64,000 nt of DNA from Roseovarius sp. MMSF_3359 (GTDB lineage Bacteria > Pseudomonadota > Alphaproteobacteria > Rhodobacterales > Rhodobacteraceae): assembly GCF_030733385.1 (NCBI RefSeq), contig NZ_JASHJC010000001.1:62001-126000 (forward strand). The letters are read 5' to 3'. The notes under the pieces were generated by a model. It saw nothing but the letters and a program-made list of their open reading frames with translations. It was not told the DNA's origin and ran no database searches. A program made the translations under genes and the position numbers. This document shows positions 25,765 to 35,618 of this stretch, piece by piece. The first letter of the stretch is position 1. Every line of letters begins with the position of its first letter.

Positions 25765-28023
25765 TCAGGCGAAGTCGATGAACTTGTTGAACGGCATCTC
25801 GCGCAATCGCTGGCCGGTCGCGGCGAAGATGGCCCCTGCAAGGGCGGGAGCGGCGGGCGGGACAGGCGGTTCGCCGATGCCCCGGACCTTGTCGCCGTTC
25901 TCAAGGCCACGGACATGGATTTCGGGGCATTGGTTGATCCGCATCGCTTCGAAATCATAGTAGTTTGCCTGCTCTGCCATGCCATCCGAATAGGTGATTT
26001 CGCAGTTCATCGCATGCCCCAGGCCCCAGATGACACCACCCATGACCTGATTTTCGAAATTGACAGGGTCGACCACGATGCCCACCTCCGCCGCCACGAA
26101 TACCTTGTCGATCCGGATGCCATCCGCCGTCATCGTCACTTCGACAACCTCCGCCGTTGGTGCGCCGAAGGACATGCAAAATGCAATACCGCGGCCCCGG
26201 TTCGGCCCAGGATCCGTACCCCATCCGGACATCTCTGCCACGGCCTCGACCGTTTTGCGGGACGGCGCATCGTCGATCAGGTGCAAGCGTTCCTCGAGCG
26301 GATCCCCCCCGGCGGCGAGGATGACCTCATCCAGCGCCGAATTGAGGAAGAAGGCGTTTGCCGATGACCCGACCGATCGCCATGAACTGACCGGCGCATG
26401 TGCGTCCAGCGGCGTGCGATAGCCGCGCACCCTGAAGTTCGGGATCGCCAGCGGTTGATCCCAGGTCCCCTGGATCAGGGCACCATCGGCCCCCGGCGGT
26501 GTCGGGATGCTGGGCGACCTGCCGAATTGCGAGGCCAGAAGCCCCGGCCCCGCGATGCCCAGGTCAAGGGTATCGACCTTGCCGTTCCGCGCAACGCCCC
26601 GCATGCGCCCGATCCCAAGCGGACGCGGGAAATCCTGGGCAAAATCCTCTTCGCGGCTATGGGTGAGTTTGATCGGAACGCCGGGCATCGCCATGGCAAT
26701 CTCTGCGCAGGTGCGGATGTGGCTATCCTCAAGGCGCAAGCCGAAGCTGCCGCCGCAATACTGGTTATGCAGATGCACCTTTTCGGGATCGACCCCCACC
26801 ACGCCTGCAACGTTGTCGCGATGAAAGATCGGCAGTTGTGATCCCGCCCAGACATCGACCCGCTCAGGCCCCACCAGAACCACCGCCGAGAGGGGTTCAA
26901 GCGGCGCATGCGCCAGGTATGGCGCGCGGTATTCGGCTTCGATGACGGTGCCGTCGGGTGCCGCCAACGCGGCCTCCGTGTCCCCATCGTCACGGCGGGT
27001 CGAGTCGAGCCGTTCTTCGACAAAGCTGTCCTCGACCGCTTGCCAATGCGCGTCCATCTCCGCCGGATAGGGGGCCGGGCCCCATTCGATTTCGATGGCT
27101 TCCGCGGCCTGGATCGCGCGCCAGGTATTGTCGGCCAAGACCGCCACGCCCCCCTCGATCGGGACGATCCCGGTGACGCCGCGCATACGCTCCGCCGCGC
27201 TGGCGTCATAGCTCTTCATGGCGCCACCAATGCGCGGATTGCGCCGGACCGCCGCATGCAGCATCCCGTCGAACTCAAGGTCGATGCCAAATTCAAGCGT
27301 GCCGGTGGATTTGGCGACGATATCGGTCCGCTGCACCGGTTTGCCGATCAACCGCCATTCGGAGGGATCACGCAAAGGCGTGTCCTTGACCGGCGTGATG
27401 TTGGCTGCCTCCGCCGCAAGGTCCGTGTAGGCCAAACGAGTACCATCCGGCAGAATGACCGCCCCATCGGCGGTTCTCAGGTCAGCAACCGCCACGCCGG
27501 TCTTTTGGGCCGCCGCGAGTTTGAGGGTTTCGCGGGCCATGGCGCCGGCTTCGCGGAGTTTGGTGAACTGGTTGGGCACGGTTGTCGAGCCGCCCGTTGA
27601 CATGACCCCGAGGGCCTTGACCGCGCTGCTGGCTGCGCCGCGCAGGGAGGTTGCGATCAGGCCGGTATCGACCGGGGAGTAGGGAACCGCCTCGTCTACA
27701 CCGCCATCATTATAATAAGCCGGGGACGGGATGCCGGGGCTGAGTGTGACCTGATCCAGTGCGATATCCATCTCCTCGGCGATCAACATCGCCTGCACGC
27801 TGCGGGCGCCCTGACCTACATCGGTATGCGGGACGATCAGGGTCACGGCATCTTTCGAGATTTTGACAAACGGGTTGAAGGTCGCGTCACCTTCCCCGAT
27901 CAGATCCTCAAGCGGATTGTCATGGGGCCGCATGACCACATAGGTGCCAAAGGCGATCCCGCCGGCGATGGCGGCCGCTCCGACGAGGAAGCTGCGGCGT
28001 GCGATTGTTCCCAGCCTTGCCAT
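25765..28023 (-). CDS. Molybdenum hydroxylase large subunit (IorB / aldehyde-oxidase-like)
   Basis: The protein of 752 residues belongs to the isoquinoline 1-oxidoreductase beta / membrane-bound aldehyde dehydrogenase family of the xanthine oxidase superfamily. It starts with a Tat signal (ARRSFLVGAAAIAGG), so the enzyme should be exported folded with its molybdopterin cofactor. Family blocks such as HTDVGQGA, QYCGGSFG and the C-terminal GIGEPPVPPAAPALAGAI, with the catalytic Glu, are present. I chose the ATG at 28023, one base after the small-subunit stop. The longer open frame upstream is the small-subunit gene in another frame. The substrate is unknown. Confidence 0.88.
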   Translation of the reverse strand: MARLGTIARRSFLVGAAAIAGGIAFGTYVVMRPHDNPLEDLIGEGDATFNPFVKISKDAVTLIVPHTDVGQGARSVQAMLIAEEMDIALDQVTLSPGIPSPAYYNDGGVDEAVPYSPVDTGLIATSLRGAASSAVKALGVMSTGGSTTVPNQFTKLREAGAMARETLKLAAAQKTGVAVADLRTADGAVILPDGTRLAYTDLAAEAANITPVKDTPLRDPSEWRLIGKPVQRTDIVAKSTGTLEFGIDLEFDGMLHAAVRRNPRIGGAMKSYDASAAERMRGVTGIVPIEGGVAVLADNTWRAIQAAEAIEIEWGPAPYPAEMDAHWQAVEDSFVEERLDSTRRDDGDTEAALAAPDGTVIEAEYRAPYLAHAPLEPLSAVVLVGPERVDVWAGSQLPIFHRDNVAGVVGVDPEKVHLHNQYCGGSFGLRLEDSHIRTCAEIAMAMPGVPIKLTHSREEDFAQDFPRPLGIGRMRGVARNGKVDTLDLGIAGPGLLASQFGRSPSIPTPPGADGALIQGTWDQPLAIPNFRVRGYRTPLDAHAPVSSWRSVGSSANAFFLNSALDEVILAAGGDPLEERLHLIDDAPSRKTVEAVAEMSGWGTDPGPNRGRGIAFCMSFGAPTAEVVEVTMTADGIRIDKVFVAAEVGIVVDPVNFENQVMGGVIWGLGHAMNCEITYSDGMAEQANYYDFEAMRINQCPEIHVRGLENGDKVRGIGEPPVPPAAPALAGAIFAATGQRLREMPFNKFIDFA

Positions 28024-28024
28024 G

Positions 28025-28486
28025 TCATTGACCCCGCAAGGTTCTGGCCGCCGATTTGATCGCCTCGCGAATGCGCGGATAGGTGCCGCAGCGGCAGAGA
28101 TTGCCGCGCATCGCGTCGTCGATATCGCCGTCTGTGGGTGATGTGTTCGTGGCGAGAAGTGCCGCCGCCTGCATGATCTGACCGGACTGGCAATAGCCGC
28201 ATTGCGCGACCTGATGGTCGATCCACGCGGCCTGTACCGCATGCAGCGCATCGGGCGTGCCGAGGCCTTCGATGGTCGTGACCTCGGCCCCGTCGAACAT
28301 GTCCGCGGTGACCTGGCAGGACCTGACCGCTTCGCCATTCATATGGACCGTGCAGGCGCCGCATTGCGCCACGCCGCAACCGTATTTAACGCCCTTTATG
28401 CCCAACTCATCCCGCAACACCCACAAAAGTGGCATGTCGTCTTCGACATCCACCTCATGGGCTTTTCCATTGACGGTGATCTTCAT
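28025..28486 (-). CDS. [2Fe-2S] small subunit of molybdenum hydroxylase (IorA-like)
   Basis: The 153-residue protein has two [2Fe-2S] cluster domains: a plant-ferredoxin-type one with [12 protein letters not shown] and a later Cys near residue 60, and a C-terminal helical one with CGYCQSGQ and [11 protein letters not shown]. This is the electron-transfer subunit of isoquinoline 1-oxidoreductase and related hydroxylases. It is translated immediately before the large subunit, with one base between them. No cytochrome subunit or XdhC-like maturation factor is visible next to the pair. Confidence 0.92.
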   Translation of the reverse strand: MKITVNGKAHEVDVEDDMPLLWVLRDELGIKGVKYGCGVAQCGACTVHMNGEAVRSCQVTADMFDGAEVTTIEGLGTPDALHAVQAAWIDHQVAQCGYCQSGQIMQAAALLATNTSPTDGDIDDAMRGNLCRCGTYPRIREAIKSAARTLRGQ

Positions 28487-28760
28487 GTGCCAAACATCCC
28501 GCTTGCCTGTTTACCTCAGTGTACAGCCATCTGGCGAGATGTGGCACAGCTGCGGTGTCCGAGAACGAAGTTACTTCGCGTCACACAGTTTCAACGGGCA
28601 TCTTTTGAGCCGACAACCAGGCCTCTTTGGGATTGAGGTGCAGGAGGACGGGAATGGCCCTGCGGTCAGAATGTATCGCCAGGGTCGGGCGGATCGGCGC
28701 CCGACCGGCAAGGTCAAAGAGAGTGGAGGCCATATCCGTCCGGGCGGTTGCGATGGCAGG

Positions 28761-31628
28761 CTACCAATCGTTGCGTTCGTAGCTGTCCGTCATCTCGTGT
28801 GATTGCTCGGAACTGCCCGATTCGGATACGGGTTCATCCATGACATCGTCGTCGCGTTCGTGATCGGCATCGTCATCGCGCGGCTCTGCTTGATCACCCG
28901 CCCAGCCCTGGTTGCCTGAATTGTCATCCGCGTCCGCCAGGAAAACATCTTCATCCCCACCTTGGCCGGATGGGGCATTGCTGATGTCGCCAACCTCGAT
29001 CTCGAAGCTACGGGTTGCTTCGATTGGCTCGCCGTTGAACGCGGTATCGGCATAGGCGAACTCCGCCGAAATGATCCCTTCGAAACCGGGCGGTGGCATC
29101 AGTTCGACCATATCCAGATCCCAACCGGAGAGATCGAGATCGGACCCATCGGCCACGATGGAATCCTCGCCGCTGACAAGGATCGTGTCGGCGGGGATGC
29201 CGGAGACGATGACACTGCTGTCGTCGCCCATGTCCGAGATTGACAGACCCATTTCCAATGTGCCGTTTTCCGGAACAGCCAGATCCGTGTCTGCGGTAAC
29301 AAGCTCACGCCCATCCGTATCGGGGCCGTCCCATTCGAGCTTCAGGCCGGCATGTCCGTAATTCTCGAAATACCGGATTTCGACCTCATGAGTGCCGGGT
29401 TCGAGGTCAATTTCGCCGGAGCGTGTCCGAAACCCGTGCAGCCCGTCATTATCGATGACCTCAACACCGTTGATGTAGAGAACAACGCCATCATCGCCGC
29501 CAATGAAGAAATCATAATTTCCCCCTTCTTCCACGGTTATCTCGCCGGTGATGCGGGCGCCAAAGGTATCGTCGTCACCACCCTCCCAGAACGAGTCACG
29601 GCCATTCTTGTAGTTCACCTCGCCGACGATCTCCTCCTTGGTGGGATCGGCATCCCAATTGATCTGATCCAACCGGCTGAGGCTGTGATCGACATCGAAG
29701 TAGCTGGCCCGAAACCCGCCTTGCAGGGTCATCTCGGGCGGGGTGATATCGGCCTGGTCCACATCAAACGAAAGCTCCTGCGCCGACACGGCGGTATCCC
29801 CGTTTTCCATCGTGACTTCGGTGGTGACCTGCGCATTGACCGTCCCGGTGAAATCAACCGGTGGGGTGATCTGCATCATCGACGTGTCCCAATCGGTGAT
29901 GTCGGCGGTGCCGTTCTCGCCGACCTCCACCATGTGATCGCCAGCCTGAACGATTGTTCCCGGTGGCAGCCCGTCGATCATCTGGCTGATTGTCCCGTCC
30001 GACAGCTGCCCCGCACCCGTGTCGAGGTTCAGGTTCAGCGGCATCCCGTTGACCGTGTGCAGGTCGTCGACCCCCGGCGGGGTCAGCAATTCGCGCCCGT
30101 CGAGCCCGGGCCCCTCCCATTCCACTTTCAGCCCCGCATGGCCGTAGTTCTCAAAGTACCGGACCTCAATCACGTGAGTACCGGGTTCCAGATCAATCTC
30201 ACCGGAGCGGGTCCGAAACCCATGCAGACCGTCATTATCAACGACTTCCTGACCGTTGATGTAGAGCACGACCCCGTCGTCACCACCGATATGAAAATCG
30301 AATGTGCCGCCTTCTTCGACCTCGATATTGCCGGTGATCTGGACCCCAAATGTATCCTTCGAGCCGTTCTCCCAGAAAGAATTGCGGCTATTGGTGTAAT
30401 TGATGTCGTCAACCAGTTCCTGATGGGTGACATCGCCGTTCCAATCGACATCGTCAATCGAACGGATCGTCTGGTTCATGTCGAAATAGCGCGCGTGAAA
30501 TCCGGTGCCGATCGACGTATCGGGGACGTCTGCGACCGCGATATCAAAACTCTGGACAATGCTCGCACCACCTGAATCCGTGGCGGTGACGTCAAGCGTC
30601 AGGTTCGCCGCCTCATCCGGATCAAGGGTGCCCCCCTCCTTGAGCTTGACCTCGTTTCCGACCACCTCGAACCGATCATCGGAGACCGCGAAGCTGTGGC
30701 TGTCGCCAATATCCTGGTCGGTGACCGACAGGGTGCCGACAACGGCGCCGTCGGCATTTCCGGCAAGCGCGTGGTTCGACAGCGCCATTTCAACCGGTGC
30801 TTCGTTCATGTCGGTAACCGCGATCTCGAAACTCTGCGTCACGGAGGCGCCCGCGTCATCGGTCGCGGTCACGTCGAGGGTCAGGTTTTGTATCTCCTCA
30901 TGGTCGAGGCTGATGCCGTCCTTGAGTTTGACGAACCCATCCACGACTTCGAAACGCTCATCGGACAGGGTGTAGGTATGGCTGTCGCCCCTGTCCTGAT
31001 CCGACACGGAAAGCTCGCCCACGATTGCGCCTTCGGCGTTTTCTGCAACCGCCGTGTTGGACATCCACACACTGGTGGGCGCGCTATTCTCTGCGGTGGT
31101 TTCTTCGGGCGCGGCCTCTTCTTGTTCGGCGGCCTCACCATTGGCCTCGGTCGCGGGCCCGTCATCGGTGGTCGGTGCGGTGTCTGCACTGCCGGATTGC
31201 TGCGCCGTCGCAGAGCGCGCAGGCGCTGCTTGCGCGGTGTCGGCTTGCGGAGTGCTGTTACGTTCTCCGGTGTCTCGGGTCCCGGTCGTCCGTTGGTCCT
31301 GCACATCGTCTTCATCACCGGTGACATCGGCATTGGTGCCGCTGGCTGGCGCGTCGGATGGTGCTGTGTGGGTAGTGCCCGCGGCTGACGGTTCACTGTC
31401 ATCCTGAGGTTTTTGCGCAGAGGCTTCCTGCGGCGCGGCAGCATCCTGATACGCCGAGCCAGATGTCTCCCCCTCATGATCTTCGCCGTAATGCAGGGCG
31501 CCCCGACTTTGATCTTCGGGGTTATGCTGGGCCGCCTGCTTGGATTGCGCTGCGGCCTTTTTCTTCAAGTCATCGGACTGAGGCTGAACTTCTTCCGAGC
31601 CACCTTCATCAAAAGCGTGATCTTCCAT
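28761..31628 (-). CDS. Large acidic cadherin-like/PA14 repeat protein, candidate type I secretion cargo
   Basis: The 955-residue protein begins at the ATG at 31628 with AGGAGA upstream. Residues 1-185 are low-complexity, acidic and Ala/Gln/Thr-rich. Two cadherin-like repeats follow (about 190-370), each with a DQDxGDSH motif. Two PA14 domains (376-516 and 636-776) are separated by an Ig-like segment (516-636), another Ig-like segment reaches about 886, and a very acidic tail ends in ERNDW. There is no Sec or Tat signal, and no GGxGxD nonapeptide repeats. PA14 domains often bind carbohydrates. It is divergent from two ABC proteins and HlyD, so I infer export by them as an adhesin or surface protein. 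Confidence 0.8.
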   Translation of the reverse strand: MEDHAFDEGGSEEVQPQSDDLKKKAAAQSKQAAQHNPEDQSRGALHYGEDHEGETSGSAYQDAAAPQEASAQKPQDDSEPSAAGTTHTAPSDAPASGTNADVTGDEDDVQDQRTTGTRDTGERNSTPQADTAQAAPARSATAQQSGSADTAPTTDDGPATEANGEAAEQEEAAPEETTAENSAPTSVWMSNTAVAENAEGAIVGELSVSDQDRGDSHTYTLSDERFEVVDGFVKLKDGISLDHEEIQNLTLDVTATDDAGASVTQSFEIAVTDMNEAPVEMALSNHALAGNADGAVVGTLSVTDQDIGDSHSFAVSDDRFEVVGNEVKLKEGGTLDPDEAANLTLDVTATDSGGASIVQSFDIAVADVPDTSIGTGFHARYFDMNQTIRSIDDVDWNGDVTHQELVDDINYTNSRNSFWENGSKDTFGVQITGNIEVEEGGTFDFHIGGDDGVVLYINGQEVVDNDGLHGFRTRSGEIDLEPGTHVIEVRYFENYGHAGLKVEWEGPGLDGRELLTPPGVDDLHTVNGMPLNLNLDTGAGQLSDGTISQMIDGLPPGTIVQAGDHMVEVGENGTADITDWDTSMMQITPPVDFTGTVNAQVTTEVTMENGDTAVSAQELSFDVDQADITPPEMTLQGGFRASYFDVDHSLSRLDQINWDADPTKEEIVGEVNYKNGRDSFWEGGDDDTFGARITGEITVEEGGNYDFFIGGDDGVVLYINGVEVIDNDGLHGFRTRSGEIDLEPGTHEVEIRYFENYGHAGLKLEWDGPDTDGRELVTADTDLAVPENGTLEMGLSISDMGDDSSVIVSGIPADTILVSGEDSIVADGSDLDLSGWDLDMVELMPPPGFEGIISAEFAYADTAFNGEPIEATRSFEIEVGDISNAPSGQGGDEDVFLADADDNSGNQGWAGDQAEPRDDDADHERDDDVMDEPVSESGSSEQSHEMTDSYERNDW

Positions 31629-31805
31629 AACGTCTCCTGCGCGTCTAGGTGGGCAAACCAATGGCGGATTATTGAAAAGAAAAATTTAATCGCAACGAAC
31701 TTCACCGGCGCATTCGACTCAAATCCAATGCAAAAACCAGGAAAGCTAAGGAATTAAGAAACCTTGATCCTTCATAGGTAAGGCCGGTGATGAAGGATTC
31801 GATTT

Positions 31806-33524
31806 GTGAATAAACCGGACTCAGTTCAGTCTTTGCCCGTGCCTCCGCCGCGGATCGGCTTCACGGTCTTTGCGGCCACGCTAAGCCTTAATTTACTGGC
31901 GCTGGCGCTGCCTTTGGTGGTGCTGCAGGTCTTTGACCGGGTGATCCCGTTCGCGGCGACGGCAACCCTGTTCTACCTCTTTGTCGGCCTTTGTGTCGTC
32001 GCCCTGCTCGAATTCGCTCTGAAATGGGCACGGGCGGTTTTGCTCGGCGGTAAAGCCGAGCAATTTGAGATAAAACTGAGTGAAAAATTCGTCGATGCGA
32101 CCCTGAACGCAGACCCGGAAGAGTTTCGCAAGACAACGCCAGCCTCTCACCTTGATCGGTTGAGTGCAATATCGCAACTGCGCGGGCATTATGGCGGGCA
32201 GGCGCGGGCGCTGTCGATTGACCTGCCGTTTACGGTGATCTTTGTCGCGATGATCGCGATGATCGGCGGTTGGCTTGTTGTTGTTCCCCTGGCAAGTCTC
32301 GCGCTGCTCTTGCTTTTCAAAACGGCCCTAACACGGGCGCAATCCAAGGTGTTCGACCGGCGCAAGACCCTGGATAGCCGACGATACTCCTTTCTGGTCG
32401 AAGTGTTGTCGCAGATCAGAACGCTGAAAGCGAATACGATGGAGCCGCAAATGCAGCGGCGTTATGAGCTTTTGCAGGAGCAGACCGTTGATATCAGCCA
32501 CGATGTCATCCTCTTTTCGGGCTTTTCGCAAACATTTGGCGCGCTGTTTTCGCAGATGGCTGTGGCGGGTATGGGCCTCTTGGGCGGCTACCTTGTCATC
32601 ACATCCCATATCGGCATTGCCGAACTTGCGGCATGCATGCTCCTCAATGGCCGCACGGTTCAACCCATGTTGAAAGCCCTGAGCCTCTGGGCGCAATCCG
32701 AGAGTCTGTCGATGGCCAAGGCCAAGATTGCCGAGGCTTGCGATGCGCCGCAGCGACCGGTGATGACAACCCTTCAGCCGGACATGCAGGGGCAAATCCT
32801 GTTCGATGACCTGGGCATGAAACACCATGACCGGGAGGAGTATCTTTTCCAGGGCATTCATGGGGAAGTGCAATCGGGGGAATGTCTGGTACTGGACGGT
32901 CATAGCGGGTCCGGCAAATCAACCTTGATGAAGTTGATCCTGGCCGAATTGTCGCCATCGGAGGGGGACATCCTGATTGATGGTGAACCTGCGGACCGGT
33001 TTGCGAACCTGCGTGGGGCGGGCGGCATCGTCTATTGCGATCAGAACCCCGTGACGTTCGCCGGAACCGTGCTGGAAAACATCTCGTCCTTTGGCGATGG
33101 CGAGGTGATCGAGCGATCGCTGCGACTGTCCGAACAGCTTGGGTTGGATAAAATTCTTCACCGTCTGCCCATGGGCTACAACACCCCAATTCACGAAAGC
33201 AGGGCGCTGCTGAACAACCAGAATTTCCTGCAAGCCGTGACCATCGTTCGGGCGTTGGCACTGCGTCCCCGGGTTCTGCTGCTGAACAATGTCACGGTCA
33301 CGATGGATGATGCGACCCGGTCGAAACTCGCCGATGTCCTCGAAAATCTCAAAGGACACACGACGATAGTCATCTCCAGTACCGATGGCGCGCTGACCCA
33401 ATTGGCCGACACCCGCATACACCTCGAAACCAGCACGGAAATGCTGGTCCGCGAATGGGATGCAGATACGGCCGAAGACAGCGAAAGTGCCCAGCAGGAA
33501 ACCGTTGAGAAGAGGGCCGGATGA
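31806..33524 (+). CDS. Type I secretion ABC protein 1 with degenerate ATPase domain
   Basis: The 572-residue protein has five to six membrane segments (residues 15-290) and a C-terminal nucleotide-binding domain. Walker A is good (GHSGSGKST, 365-373), and a Q-loop Gln is present in YCDQNPVTFAG. The signature LSGGQ is replaced by LLNNQ (468-472). Walker B reads LLLNNVT, with N494 and N495 instead of Asp-Glu. The H-loop has VISSTD and no His. It probably binds ATP but hydrolyses it poorly. The start is GTG at 31806, preceded by GAAGGA. The stop overlaps the next ABC gene (ATGA), so it is probably half of a heterodimer. Confidence 0.82.
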   Translation: MNKPDSVQSLPVPPPRIGFTVFAATLSLNLLALALPLVVLQVFDRVIPFAATATLFYLFVGLCVVALLEFALKWARAVLLGGKAEQFEIKLSEKFVDATLNADPEEFRKTTPASHLDRLSAISQLRGHYGGQARALSIDLPFTVIFVAMIAMIGGWLVVVPLASLALLLLFKTALTRAQSKVFDRRKTLDSRRYSFLVEVLSQIRTLKANTMEPQMQRRYELLQEQTVDISHDVILFSGFSQTFGALFSQMAVAGMGLLGGYLVITSHIGIAELAACMLLNGRTVQPMLKALSLWAQSESLSMAKAKIAEACDAPQRPVMTTLQPDMQGQILFDDLGMKHHDREEYLFQGIHGEVQSGECLVLDGHSGSGKSTLMKLILAELSPSEGDILIDGEPADRFANLRGAGGIVYCDQNPVTFAGTVLENISSFGDGEVIERSLRLSEQLGLDKILHRLPMGYNTPIHESRALLNNQNFLQAVTIVRALALRPRVLLLNNVTVTMDDATRSKLADVLENLKGHTTIVISSTDGALTQLADTRIHLETSTEMLVREWDADTAEDSESAQQETVEKRAG

Positions 33525-35614
33525 TGGAAAACACCTTGCCATCTGCTATCAATATCCTCGACCGCGTCATGTCTGCCGCGGGATGGCACAGTAATCACAA
33601 CCGGCTTTTTGAAGCGGTGCCGCATATGTCCGACACGCTGAGTGCGGACGACATGATCAAGACACTCGAAAATCTCGGTGTCCCGATCGCCTCCCAAAGG
33701 TGCAGTTCGAGCCAGATACAGTCCAAAGACTGCCCTGCGCTCTTTATCCAAGACGATGGCGCGGTTGTCGCGATGTTCGAACGTGCGGGCGACAGTGTCT
33801 TGGCCTGCGACATCGAAGAAGAAACACCGGATTGGCGCGAGTTGGGCAATGCCAGCGGCCTTCTGGTCCGGTTGGAGCGGTTCGACAGCAACCAGGAAGT
33901 TGACGAAACCGTCGGGTTTTCGCAAATCACCCGGGAATTCAGCGGGTTGTTTCCCTGGCTGGTCTTTGCATCATTCATGTCCAACCTGGCCGGCCTGGCC
34001 ACGCCTTTGCTCATCATGGTCATTTACGACCGGGTTATTCCCTCCGGGTCGGTTGACCTTGTCTTTTCGCTGGTGCTGGCGGTTCTGCTGGCCCTGGCGG
34101 CCGATTGCGGTTTCCGATACGCAAGGTCAAGCGCCGTCGCCTTCATGGGGCGGCGCACCGAGCACCGGATGGGACTGGCACTTTTCCGCAAACTTCTTGC
34201 CCTGCCGATCGACCAGATCCAGAAATCCGATGTCGAGCAGCAATTGTCCCGTTTCAGGCAGTTCGAAAGCCTGCGGGATGTCTTCAGCGGCCAGACGATG
34301 ACGACGCTGCTGGACCTCCCCTTCATCTTCATCTTTCTGATTGTCCTTTTCATCCTTTGCCCGCCGGTTGCATGGCTCGTCATCGGGTTGTCGGTCATCT
34401 TCGGTTTTGCCATCTGGCTGAACCTGCCGAAACAAAAGGCCCTCAACGCCCAGGCCGCGGAACGCAAGACACAACTGCATAGTCACGTCTTCGAGGCGAC
34501 CGAGAAACAACGTGCCATCCAAAGGCTGGGCCTTGTCGATCGTTGGCGGGATCGAAATGCCGTTCTGGCCCGACAGGCCGCGCAAGCCGCCCGCAAGGCG
34601 AGCAATTTCAACCTGGTCTCACAAGCCTTTGGGCAGACCTTGATGGCCATCGCCGGGATTGGCGCCGTGGCAATGAGTGCCCTGGGCGCAATCGAGGGCA
34701 GCATCACTTTTGGCGCCCTGATTGCGGTTATGGCGCTGGTCTGGAAGGTGCTGACCCCGCTTCAGGCCCTCTATTCCAACGCGCCGCAAATCCTCTCCTT
34801 CGTCGCAAGCAAGCAACAAAGCGACCGTGTCCTTGCCCTGCCTGAAGAGGTGGTTCGCGGCATCGGACAGAACCACCAGAAGGCCTTTAACGGGCAGGTG
34901 ACCATAAGCGGCGTGACCCATCGCTACGACGCCACGACATCGGCGGTTCTGTCTCAGGTGTCATTGGATATCGCCGCCGGAGAGTTCGTGGTCGTCTGCG
35001 GCGACAGCAACAGCGGCAAGACAACGCTTTTTGACCTCATCTGCGGTTTTCGGCAGCCCAGCATTGGATCAATCCAGCTTGACGGTGTCGATGTGCGCCA
35101 GATAGCAGTGGACGATCTGCGGCGGTCCATCACCTATGAGCAGTCGCGGACCGAGCTCTTTTACGGCACGATCTATCAAAATTTCCGCCTTGCCTCGCCC
35201 AGCCTGAGCGAGACAGACATGATTGCCGCGCTGGAAGCGATGCAGTTGATGGACGAAGTGCGGAAGTTCCCCGATGGCATCCATACCCGCCTTTCCGAAG
35301 CCTTTCGCGGAAGCCTTTCGCCGACCATGCTGAGATCACTCGCATTGTGCCGCAGTCTCGTGCGGGAGGGGCCGGTGCTTTTGCTCAATGACCCATCGGC
35401 GGGTCTGGATCAGCCGCGCAAGGACGCATTGGCCAGCGAGCTTGCCCGGCTGAAAACCTCGAAAACGATCCTGGTGGCAACCAACGATCCCAGCCTGATC
35501 TCCTTGGGTGAGCGTTTCGTTTACCTGGACCAGGGCCGGATCGTGGCCAATGACACCGGCGCTGCGGGGCGAAAGAAACTGACCGCGATACAGAACAAAC
35601 TCGGAGGTAGATGA
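33521..35614 (+). CDS. Type I secretion ABC protein 2 with N-terminal extension and degenerate ATPase domain
   Basis: The 697-residue protein has an N-terminal domain of about 130 residues that resembles the inactive C39-peptidase-like domain of RTX exporters. Membrane segments follow (about 145-410), then a nucleotide-binding domain. Walker A is GDSNSGKTT (494-502). The signature reads LSPTM (599-603), Walker B reads LLLNDPS with N623 and D624 for the usual Asp-Glu, and the H-loop is VATND. So this ATPase also departs from consensus at three catalytic positions. It overlaps the preceding ABC gene by four bases and precedes the HlyD gene by four, which supports one export complex. Confidence 0.82.
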   Translation: MMENTLPSAINILDRVMSAAGWHSNHNRLFEAVPHMSDTLSADDMIKTLENLGVPIASQRCSSSQIQSKDCPALFIQDDGAVVAMFERAGDSVLACDIEEETPDWRELGNASGLLVRLERFDSNQEVDETVGFSQITREFSGLFPWLVFASFMSNLAGLATPLLIMVIYDRVIPSGSVDLVFSLVLAVLLALAADCGFRYARSSAVAFMGRRTEHRMGLALFRKLLALPIDQIQKSDVEQQLSRFRQFESLRDVFSGQTMTTLLDLPFIFIFLIVLFILCPPVAWLVIGLSVIFGFAIWLNLPKQKALNAQAAERKTQLHSHVFEATEKQRAIQRLGLVDRWRDRNAVLARQAAQAARKASNFNLVSQAFGQTLMAIAGIGAVAMSALGAIEGSITFGALIAVMALVWKVLTPLQALYSNAPQILSFVASKQQSDRVLALPEEVVRGIGQNHQKAFNGQVTISGVTHRYDATTSAVLSQVSLDIAAGEFVVVCGDSNSGKTTLFDLICGFRQPSIGSIQLDGVDVRQIAVDDLRRSITYEQSRTELFYGTIYQNFRLASPSLSETDMIAALEAMQLMDEVRKFPDGIHTRLSEAFRGSLSPTMLRSLALCRSLVREGPVLLLNDPSAGLDQPRKDALASELARLKTSKTILVATNDPSLISLGERFVYLDQGRIVANDTGAAGRKKLTAIQNKLGGR

Positions 35615-35618
35615 CGCC

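Noticed and set aside
29352..30575. 407-codon plus-strand reading frame
   Set aside because: It lies antisense to the PA14 domains of the repeat protein and has no recognisable domain. The minus-strand frame has clear domains, a start and a ribosome-binding site.
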